Source: Agrocybe praecox
Lineage: Eukaryota; Basidiomycota; Agaricomycetes; Agaricales; Agrocybaceae
Direction: 5' to 3'
Length of the DNA stretch: 64,000 nucleotides
Assembly: GCA_964017145.1 (NCBI GenBank)
Contig: OZ024846.1
Span: 2,914,001-2,978,000, forward strand
The translations under genes were made by a program, and so were the position numbers. The notes below the pieces were generated by a model. The model saw only the letters and a list, made by a program, of their open reading frames with translations, made no database searches and was not told the origin of the DNA. Shown piece after piece: positions 56,311-64,000 of the stretch. The number at the start of each line of letters is the position of its first letter. Position 1 is the stretch's first letter.

Positions 56311-57470
56311 TCGACCGCAATTCCCCGTCGCAGGGGGAGGACATGATGATTGGTGCGAATACCCTAATTTGATAACCTGTCTATTCGGACATCTTTTCCC
56401 TAATTTGAACGCTTACGCAGCCTGCTACCCACATTTCAGTCCACATACACGGAGAACAAAAACAGCGACGAGCATGTATCAATTTTGTTCCTCGGCGCGA
56501 GTCATACTTCAGATTAAGGAATGGATCGCATTTTAGGAAATAACAAATTGAAAATAAATTGATAGTTGGTCTCAAGGTAATGCGTCATGATGTACGTCCT
56601 ACGCGGTATTCTAAATCATGAGACTGGCGAGTTTGTGACTCGAACACACAAATTTCCTTTCTCAGCACGGAAACAAGTCGACGGGAAAATGGCGTGCTCT
56701 CCCGGATGATATCCGGGTAATACGCCCCAACAAGAATATTGCCAGTGAGCGTCGGGTTCAATCGGAAATCGGCAAATATTCTTCCCATATCTACTTATTA
56801 AATACAGATCATCTCTTTTCATGTTCCATGTTCGCAGCAGGTTGTGCCTAAGCAGAAATAAAGATCATTCAAAGCGTATAAATATATTCTCTGATGTAAC
56901 GTGGGGCTTCTTGGGGATCAAAACAGCGTTTGTCAGTAAGTGAGTAATAGGGTATTCCCTCTTTGACGCTGTACGCTGTGTCATCTCGGGTTGGAGCTTC
57001 GCTTCTATAGAAGAACCTTATTAGAAGGGCATGTTCAAATTCACTGCCCGACTTCTGAGAGATCAGAACCACGGTGTCAGTAATTCAATGTTAGAGAATC
57101 TCTTATTTTACTCTCTATATACCACGTCAAATAGGTAGCTACAGTGGACTCTGGCGTTGCCCTGAAATGGGCTTCAAATTTTGACTTAGCAAGTACGAAA
57201 CCCACGAAAACATCGCATGTCGAATGAGTCAATACCGCATACGTGTAGAATACATGTCATTTTTCTGGACATGAAGAGAAGGTAGCACTTGTCATGCTAC
57301 ACCCATTGTCAAGTTATGATTGTTGATCAAACTCTTACGATCTGTGCACTTATATTATGAACACCAAATTCTTGATAACACTCTGATATCAAAACATTGA
57401 AGATAGATAAATGCCATTAGCCATGTATTCTAAAAAGTGTGTCAATTTAACTATGACATAAGGTATGTAC
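56310..57470. other. Intergenic with K3-tail-like sequence
   Basis: Positions 56490-56620 resemble the K3 tail region (52080-52230), and a similar patch in opposite orientation lies near 61610-61660. Minus-strand frames 56585-56788 and 56869-57072 look protein-like (for example YSVKEGIPYYSLTDKRCFDP) but no motif or complete gene model was found. Confidence 0.3.
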
Positions 57471-58510
57471 CTACATCCAATTCAGAGAACAACACATATC
57501 CTCGTACCATGCTTCCTCCTCAGGAAATTCTCCACAGATATATGGAATCATAGAAGCCCAGAGCGGATCCTCCCTCTTCATAACACGCTCCTGATTTTCT
57601 GCTTGCCACTTCATTGCTATGGCCTCAAACCATATAGGGTAAAACCCGGCCCATCCCCAATCAATCAGCCAAAGGCGACCGTCGTCGCCTAAAATAATGT
57701 TTGAAGGCGTAATATCTTGATGGCTCAAGACAAGCGGCCATGACATATTGAACGGCGTGAGTGAGTCAAGAACTACAGATCCGTCGACTGAAACAGCCAG
57801 GTTGGATCGTTTGAGAGCAAATTTTGCCCAGCTCAGGTTTTTTTTATTGAGGAAGTCCGCCATGGCTTGGTATGTTGGGAATGGTCCTCTGGTTGTGACG
57901 ATATTGCCGAAAACAGGTGAGAAACAGATCCTTGCTTCGCTTTCTGGAGCAACAGGGCCTGGGACCTCGGAGCGGGGATGGCGAATTGCGCGTAGCTGCG
58001 CCACGTAGTCCTTCAATGTTTCGAACACCCACGCCTTCTTCTCGCTAGACATGTCAGGCCAGATGTCGCTGAGTTTTCTTCCGGGGATGTAATCCATAAT
58101 GATGAAATTATTGCCCTTGCCGCGTACGACACGCCTAACACGAGGCACTGGGATTGTCGTTTGTGCAGCAACAATTCTCATGGCATTGGCCTCCGATGCG
58201 TCGAAGATCCTACTCTCTTCCATATCTTCCGCCATCTTGGCGACGGTTCCTTTGGTTATGTGGAATAATAGTTGTGCGCCATCAATACCATATTCGTCGT
58301 ACATGCTCTGGGCGGACTGATATTTCCGGAATATAAGATGGAGTATTTCATCGTCCGCAAGATTATCTATATCTGAGGGCTGGATGAGGATATTTTCCTG
58401 TTAATTTTCATGTGTTCGAGGAAGGAATCGCATAGTCTTACCGTGTTATCCTGCCAGTGCTTGGAATGCGATGCATCCATAGCAGGAACGTTATGAATGC
58501 TTTCCATCAT
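57471..58510 (-). CDS. APH-like kinase P2, 325 aa
   Basis: Two exons fit: 58442-58510 and 57471-58379, with a 62-bp intron. The 69-nt first exon has the same length in P3. Motifs: TVAKMAED (ATP Lys), IPVPRVRRVVRG, FIIMDYIPGRKLSDIWPDM (hinge and following helix), LSHQDITPSNIIL (H243, D245, N250) and LIDWGWAGFYPIWFE (metal-binding Asp263). The C-terminal helix block YICGEFPEEEAWYEDMC is complete. These proteins belong to the APH/choline kinase fold, which phosphorylates small molecules or proteins; the fungal family is large and its substrates are unknown. Arranged head-to-head with P3 as part of an inverted duplication. Two ATGs in a row (58510 and 58507); the first gives the exon length found in P3. 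Confidence 0.88.
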
Positions 58511-59214
58511 TATTTGGAGAGTAACTCAACGGTGGGAGTGTTTTTTCACAGTAGTAGAGAGAGGAAGATTGAGTATGAGGGGAGCTGACAAGCAGGCAGA
58601 TCACAGAAATGCTGTGGACTCGGAATGAAATACTTGGTCGTGTTTGTGGTCTCTTCTCTCGGGCCGAGATGCCCACATTGTGGGAAAGTTCCGCGATAAG
58701 GGCCCCTTATCTTAGGATAAGATGTCCAGGAAGGAAGATTGACGCCCTTCTTGGGTCGCTCCTTCGGATCTTCATTAGCACCCCTGACATCTTTAATCTA
58801 GCAATAAATGTCCAGTCTCAAGATTTCTTCTCATCTCGTCGCTTTTTCCTGCTCCTCGAGTGCGAAAAAATCCCCGCACATATCTATCGCTTTCTCGCTA
58901 TTCTCGGGTCCTTTTTTAGCTTAAAAATCCCGACCCTGCTGGGCCATGGCACCGCTGGCCCACCTCCTGCAGCTTCCGGCTCTTGGGGCCCACCTCCTCC
59001 CGGACCTACTGGTCTTCCCCAGCATCCTGCCGGCCCTGGACCCTCTTGCTACATCCGGCTCTGGAGGCCTTCCCCTGGACCAGGTCTACTACTTACGCAT
59101 AGCCTTTCTGAAATGTACTGAATACATGTATGCTTGTGGATGAAATACGTCGAGATTCGATTAGTGTGCCCACTGGCTGGTGCAACTTAAAACACCGACT
59201 AAGCAGAGATTAAA

Positions 59215-59310
59215 TGCAGCGGGGCCCGGGATCGAGATATTATTCTACGTGACGATGTTGATTTTCGCTTATCGACTGGGCATTGTCAAGATTCTACCCT
59301 ACTCATAAAA
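59215..59310 (+). pseudogene. APH-like relic, catalytic segment
   Basis: Degenerate sequence corresponding to SPGNIILGDDG..LIDWAWAGFYP of P1-P3: GGGATCGAGATATTATTCTA, then GACGATG, then TTATCGACTGGGC and ATTCTACCCT. No longer in one frame. A second such relic followed by the same repeat lies at 63025-63215. Confidence 0.6.
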
Positions 59311-59359
59311 TCGACGACACAATTTTTTCTTCATGGATTCAAGGATTTCAAACTTTCAT

Positions 59360-59490
59360 TTTGTTGGTTATAATTGTATAAAACGGAACAGGTCAGGGCT
59401 TAAACTACTTGCGAAGGAATATCTATATCCGGCTAAGTAGTCGATGCTGGAAGAGATCTGCACCTCCTCCCCTCCGACGGGGAATTGCAG
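59360..59490 (+). repeat. Direct repeat with 63235-63385
   Basis: Shared blocks include TTAAACTACTTGCGAAGG, CGGCTAAGTAGTCGAT and GGGGAATTG. Each copy directly follows an APH relic. Confidence 0.75.
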
Positions 59491-59710
59491 TGGAGGTATC
59501 AGTCTCTGTTCATTTGTCCGGTCACAAACCGAGTTACTTTGAAAAAAGGAAATCGGCATCAGACTGTAAACACAACCAAATATTGAAGTCGGAGTCGAGA
59601 CTCCACAGAGAACTCCTGCGTCCGGCCTCCTTGTCGTCGCCCTCGCATCTTGTCTTCTACTACCCTACTGCGAACATACGTTCTTCTGCTGTTGAATTAC
59701 TTATCGCATA

Positions 59711-60741
59711 ATGCAAGACACCGATAAAACCCCTGTCATGACCGCATCGCATTCCAAGCATTCCAAACAGAATAACATGGTAAGGCTGTACCGTTCCTTC
59801 CTCGAACACATGAGCATTAACAAGGAAAATTCCTCACGCAGGCGTCAGATATAGACGATCTTACAGATGATGAAATCTATGATCTTATACTTAAGAAAGA
59901 TCAGAGTATGCACGATGAGTATGGTACTGTGGGCGCACGTCTACTGTTCCACATAACCAAAGGAACCGTTGCCAAAGTGGCGCAAGATAGGGAAAAATAT
60001 AGGATCTTTGACGCATCGGAGGCTAACGCCATGAGAATTGTTGCTGCACAAACGACGATCCCAGTGCCTTGTGTTAGGCGTGTCGTACGCGGCGATGATA
60101 CCAATTACATCATTATGGATTACATCCCTGGAAGACAGCTCAGCGACATCTGGCCTGACATGTCTAGCGATAAGAAGACGTGGGTGTTCGAAACATTGAA
60201 GGACTACGTGGCGCAGCTACGCGCTATTCGCCATCCTCGCTCCGAGGTCCCAGGGCCAGTTTCCCCAGAACGCGAAGCAAGGACCTGCTTCTCGCCTGTT
60301 TTTGGCAATATCATCACCACCAGAGGACCATTCCCAACATACCAAGCCATGGCGGATTTCTTCGACAAACACAATCTGAGCTGGGCAAAATATGTTCACA
60401 AACGATCCAACCCGGATGTTGAACTCAACGACTCTGTAGTCCGCATGTCACTCACGCCGTTCAGTATGTCTTGGCCGCTTGTATTGAGCCATCAGGACAT
60501 ATCCCCTGGAAACATCATTTTAGGCGACGATGGTCGCCTTTGGTTGATTGATTGGGCGTGGGCCGGGTTTTATCCTATATGGTTCGAAGGCATCGCGATG
60601 ATGTTTCAGGCGCAGAATGAGGAGCAGGTCATGAAGCGGAAAGATCCCCTCTGGCATTCTATGATACCATATATCTGTGGAGAATTTCCTGAGGCGGAAA
60701 AGTGGTACAACGGCATGTGTTATTCTCTGGCTTGGAGGTAG
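59711..60741 (+). CDS. APH-like kinase P3, 322 aa
   Basis: Two exons fit: 59711-59779 and 59842-60741, with a 62-bp GT-AG intron. Closely similar to P2 over its length: TVAKVAQD (ATP Lys), IPVPCVRRVVRG, YIIMDYIPGRQLSDIWPDM (hinge), LSHQDISPGNIIL (catalytic HxDx4N), LIDWAWAGFYPIWFE, and the C-terminal YICGEFPEAEKWYNGMC. All catalytic residues are present and no stop or frameshift is seen. It lies divergently from P2 with 1.2 kb between start codons. The first exon (MTASHSKHSKQNNM at its end) is shared with P2 (MDASHSKHWQDNT), which fixes the start. Substrate unknown. Confidence 0.88.
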
Positions 60742-61961
60742 TTACTGCTTGTATTACTCAACATGTATCATTTAACTCGTAGCTAAAGTCTCTAGTTTGT
60801 TTTACGAGGTTGGGCATACCTCATAGTTGACTAAACAGTTCGCCAGCCCGACAGCATTTCATTTAAATTTTGAAAATTTCTATGTATCTATGATATTCAG
60901 AGTCTTATTGAGAGTTTGGCATTGATATATTAGCACATGGATCAGTAACAATTTGAACCCTACGAAAACGACCAATCCCAATCTCATTTAAAGCGATTAT
61001 CATCATATGCTATTTATACTGTCATTTCGGGCAGAGATTAACATTACAATGCACTTTTAAACTACGTTGGAAGAATTATAACTATCATGCACACATGAGC
61101 TCCATTATATACCTATTTGACTCGTCTGATATGCTATGATTTTGTACTTCCTAAGTTATTGTGTATCGAAGCCCATTTGAGGCCAACGTGTCGGTGGACT
61201 GATACCTATCTGACCATTTGATATGGTAAGTAGAGAATAAAATAGGAGATTCCATAACACTGATTACTGGCACCGTGGTTTTGAAGTCGGGCAGTGCATT
61301 GGAGCATGCCTTTCTGCGCTTTAAAAGCACTTCCATTTTGGGCAGGGACAACATACTAGGACAGCATTTCCGATGTTGTTTCCCTGTTCCCATACTGAGA
61401 AAGTAAATTTGTCTATCCTTAGCCACAAGCACCCGCAGCCCATGGATCCTCGAATAATACGTAGTACATCATGATGGATAACTTCGCGACCAATGATTGC
61501 TTGTTTTTCCTAATCTGAACGCTTAGGTCACCTACACCCACATTTCAGCTGCTTTCGAATGATGCCTGATCGCCGAACCCCTCTTCAAGGGATGTCACTC
61601 TATTTTCAATACCCTGTTCTTTCCTCAATGGTGATTTATTTCCTAATCCGAAGTATGACTCGTACCGAAAACATGAGAACAACCCACAATCTTCGGTTTT
61701 TGTGTGCTCTTATCTGGATCGCTTGCGCGTGGAGGGATCTCGGTTTCAAGACACCACCCACACATGTCAGATTCGGTAAACAAGAGGAGTAGAGAGCGTG
61801 TCCAACATCATCTTCATGTGTTGTAAATTTTTGTGTGTGTTCAGAGATATATACAAGCAGTCAGATCTGAGATCTGTACGAAGGTATTTAAGACCTGTCT
61901 ATTCGTGCCTATTTCCTCAAGTACTTTCTACGTCACTCACAGAGAACCCATACCCATTGAC
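60742..61961. other. Intergenic, no gene recognised
   Basis: AT-rich. Positions 61500-61660 resemble 56390-56520 (for example AACGCTTAGGTCACCTACAC and CCCACATTTCAG), part of the mirror-like organisation. No product recognised. Confidence 0.4.
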
Positions 61962-62677
61962 ATGACGAGCAATCATCGGAAAGAAATTTCTGTACGTTTC
62001 TTTTTGGGATTTTTAGGCTTACTTCTAATCGTTTTACAGGAGTTTTTTGAGGTTGTCGACCTTGACCTTCCAAAAGCGATTGAATCTATTGCAGTTGAGG
62101 GGCTCGTATACATCAATCGCAACGCGCCTCCAGACGAAAAACCTCTTCTTCATTGGTAAGTGAATAGTAAATAAACTATACGCTTGAGGGTTTACGATTT
62201 TACATCAGGAAAATAAACATGCAACTTAGAACGACTATGAGGAGCAGAGGTTTTTTGTCGGCGGTCCTGGACGTGACGAAGTCCACAGACACCAACGACA
62301 GAGAAAGTACGATTTGGTAAGTATTATCCACTCCATTGCGTTAGAACTCATTAATTTCTCGTTATTCAAATATAACTAGCTTTGTGGCGAAAGGTTATGA
62401 CAGGTCTCATAGTTGTGTTGCTTTTAAAACGTGGGGCGTCCAGAAGCCAATTACTACTGATAAGGTTACAGAACTGATTATAAACAAAGGGTACCATCGG
62501 TTTAAACTTGACAAAAACAGGAGCGGGTGCCTATTCTGGGCCATGACAATAATTAAGATGCTCGTTAAAAAAGGGTATCTACCTAACGAAGCGTCGGGTG
62601 ACTTTGAACAACTCGTGGAGAGTGAACGAGCCAAGGGAGTCTATCTTGTTCCGGCAGACAGCGGCAGTTTCTACTAA
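61962..62677 (+). CDS. Small DUF7770-like protein, 183 aa
   Basis: Four exons fit: 61962-61991, 62040-62155, 62209-62316 and 62380-62677, with introns of 48, 53 and 63 bp and a continuous frame. The start is MTSNHRKEIS, followed by EFFEVVDLDLPKAIESIAVE. The C-terminal exon has TDKVTELIINKGYHRFKLDK followed by NRSGCLFWAMTIIKMLVKKG. The pattern 'I...G..R(Y/F)(K/E)......GC.(F/Y)W..T....L...G' is what I recall for fungal DUF7770 proteins, which often occur in many copies. No catalytic function is known to me. No signal peptide or transmembrane segment. The intact frame suggests a functional gene within a region of relics. Domain assignment is from memory and should be treated as tentative. Confidence 0.7.
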
Positions 62678-63020
62678 TAACATTTGCACGAGGAAGATTG
62701 ATTGGATAGATATCTGAGCCTGCCATATCGTTGTACAAATGTTCATCGCTCAAACACTCGAGCACTCGCTGCTCAGAGTCGCATATCTCAATGTCGTGTT
62801 AATAAATAGTCATTTGTTTCACCATATAATAGTAAATTACTGGCTAAACGCTCAAAGGACAAGGACAAGGCAGGTGAGACGAAGGCCTAAGTATCTGCCG
62901 CTCTGAAAAGATACGTTGACCATCTTTGCGGTATCTGCCATTGACACCCTGAGGTTCTAGGACGAGTCACACTGGAGCGTCGCAAGCACGAGTCAGTCAA
63001 AGGAACAGGTAATCAAAGGG
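62678..63020. other. Intergenic, no gene recognised
   Basis: Short frames only, between the DUF7770-like gene and the APH relic. Confidence 0.4.
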
Positions 63021-63215
63021 CCCTATCCAATTACGCTGTTTAACATGTCTTTACCGGTTGTGTTGGCTCATCAGAATTTCCCCCCGGGAAATAGCACTCT
63101 ACGCGACGATGGTCGCCTTTAGCATATCGATTGGGCATGGTCAAGACTTTACCCTATATGTTTCAAAGGTCTTGCTATGAAGATACAGGCAGAGAAGTGT
63201 GAATTATACTTAGAT
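63020..63215 (+). pseudogene. APH-like relic, C-terminal catalytic segment
   Basis: Degenerate match, across frames, to LTPF.MSWPLVLSHQ..SPGN..L.DDGRLWLIDWAWAGFYPIWFEG.AMK of P1-P3. Examples are TGTTGGCTCATCAGAATTTC, CGCGACGATGGTCGCCTTTA and ATCGATTGGGCATGGTC. Stops interrupt it. Nothing of the N-terminal half remains nearby. Confidence 0.7.
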
Positions 63216-63234
63216 TAATGTGGAAAGGATGAAA

Positions 63235-63385
63235 TTTTGTTGGTTATAACTGTAAAAAGCAAAACAGGTGAAGGTTTAAACTACTTGCGAAGGCATATCA
63301 ACGTCCGGCTAAGTAGTCGATAGTGGAAGAGACCTGCGCCTCCTCACCTCCGAGGGGGAATTGTGGTAGAGGTATCGAAGGCGAC
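63235..63385 (+). repeat. Direct repeat with 59360-59490
   Basis: See 59360-59490; shared blocks are TTAAACTACTTGCGAAGGC and CGGCTAAGTAGTCGAT. Each copy follows an APH relic in the same orientation. Confidence 0.75.
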
Positions 63386-64000
63386 CCAAATCAGCTTATT
63401 TATCGCGGCAATTACTAGCAAGTCTGCTTTCGACCGACTTTGGCATTGAATGATCAATTAAATAACAATGAATCCCTCAACTACTGAATGAACTGAAGAT
63501 CTATTATCATAACTTACTCTCCAAAAGTCCAATCTGGGCCATGCGTGACGGTGACACCGATACCGACGTTGCTGACGTCGAAGGGATATTCTTCTTCTCG
63601 CTCTCAGCCATCGTCTCCCTCGCCCAACTAATAATCCCCTCAATCAACCGATCCAGCTCCTCCTCCGTATTGCCCGCATGCAAGCACACCCGCACGCGGT
63701 CCTTCCCTTTCGGTACCGTCGGCCAGGTGATGGGCCGCGCGTTCATCCCTAGCGCGAGGAGGTATGCTGATAGTGGGCGCGGATGGGGTGTCAGAACTGG
63801 GATTACGGGCGAAGGAGGTGACGAGGTCAAAAAAGGTAGAACAAATGGTGATGGTGATGACGAAGATAGCGAAGAGGACGCTGAAGGTTGTTGATAATGG
63901 AGATGCGAAGGTAAGGAGACGAGTGATGGAGGTATGTTGTGCGATTTAAGCATTGGGTTTAGGGTATTGCAAAAGTAGCGAGATAAGTTTTGGAGTCTAT
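63380..64000 (-). repeat. Inverted duplicate arm, right
   Basis: Reverse complement of 55690-56310. This arm carries the open AONS reading frame; the left arm carries the decayed copy. Confidence 0.8.
63507..64000 (-). CDS. AONS-like enzyme (BioF family), C-terminal part, 5' end beyond window
   Basis: The minus-strand frame is open to the window edge: NLSRYFCNTL.., PPSLVSLPSHL, SPVIPVLTPHPRPLSAYLLA, LGMNARPITWPTVPKGKDRV, RVCLHAGNTEEELDRLIEG and a short Ser-rich tail ending LLESKL. This is the small C-terminal domain of 8-amino-7-oxononanoate synthase-like PLP enzymes, where the 'NARPI..P(T)VP.G..R(V)R(V)' Arg-rich segment closes the active site. The catalytic Lys lies off the window. The same region at 55690-56168 is frameshifted, so this is probably the functional copy. 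Role: condensation of an amino acid with an acyl-CoA or acyl-ACP, by family. Confidence 0.85.
   Translation of the reverse strand, partial: RLQNLSRYFCNTLNPMLKSHNIPPSLVSLPSHLHYQQPSASSSLSSSSPSPFVLPFLTSSPPSPVIPVLTPHPRPLSAYLLALGMNARPITWPTVPKGKDRVRVCLHAGNTEEELDRLIEGIISWARETMAESEKKNIPSTSATSVSVSPSRMAQIGLLESKL

Larger units (their letters stand above)
58511..59710. other. Divergent region between P2 and P3, with relics
   Basis: Bidirectional upstream region of two APH genes. It holds a plus-strand frame 58609-59121 (170 codons) ending in a Gly/Pro-rich collagen-like stretch (GHGTAGPPPAASGSWGPPPP), which I cannot assign. It also holds an APH relic (59215-59310) and a direct-repeat block (59360-59490). 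Confidence 0.35.

Noticed and set aside
58609..59121. 170-codon frame with a collagen-like Gly/Pro stretch
   Set aside because: Not called as a gene: no family match, no conserved splice structure, and it lies in the shared upstream region of two APH genes. Mentioned only as a feature of that region.
1..64000. CRISPR arrays, rRNA genes, retrotransposon polyproteins, viral genes
   Set aside because: None seen: no regularly spaced repeats, no reverse transcriptase or integrase motifs, no rRNA-like sequence.

Overview
The window looks like nuclear DNA of a mushroom-forming basidiomycete (Agaricomycetes). Genes on both strands are split by GT-AG introns of about 45-65 bp. The families present (NWD2-like NACHT proteins, small kinase-like proteins with an 'RPRF.P.W.PSW' N-terminus, APH-type kinases, 'MANFI.SAKSGSDW' proteins, MUP1-type permeases, POP5, a BioF-like AONS) are typical of that group. 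All calls come from reading and splicing the sequence by eye; no database search was run.

Left part (1-30.2 kb): a patchwork of duplicated and decayed genes. Two closely related NACHT NLR genes on the minus strand (NLR-1, 1-2008, cut by the window edge; NLR-2, 18400-20876) each have a decayed amino-acid permease lying divergently upstream. A second NLR subtype on the plus strand is present as a deletion relic (7129-7785) and as a long copy with one in-frame stop (NLR-3, 26690-29661). The order NLR(-), permease(+), NLR-3 type(+) occurs twice, which points to an old tandem segmental duplication. Between these lie further permease relics, a decayed BRCT-domain fragment, an intact 273-aa gene (12522-13392) and an intact glutathione S-transferase (23811-24615).

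Middle (30-47 kb): NLR-4 (31886-35329) is split by an 858-bp inverted-repeat element with a 7-bp target duplication, and removing that element reconnects the frame. A second inverted-repeat element (37215-37755) sits in one copy of a local direct repeat whose other copy still shows the empty site. Then come an intact kinase-like gene (39824-41077), a 16-exon gene whose C-terminal half is built from phase-1 mini-exons (41461-43959), and a gene for an Arg/Asp/Glu-rich protein (44456-46401).

Right part (47-64 kb): two more kinase-like genes (47474-48795, 50648-52173), three APH-like genes (one with a broken 3' end), and decayed copies of POP5 and AONS. The last 8 kb is roughly mirror-symmetric: AONS relic to the right, APH-2 to the left, APH-3 to the right, AONS to the left. 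A small DUF7770-like gene lies inside the right arm.

NLR, kinase-like and APH-like proteins are all expanded signalling-type families in Agaricomycetes. Their clustering, duplication, transposon insertion and decay here look like a birth-and-death locus. No virus genes, toxin genes, CRISPR arrays, rRNA genes or complete tRNA genes were seen.
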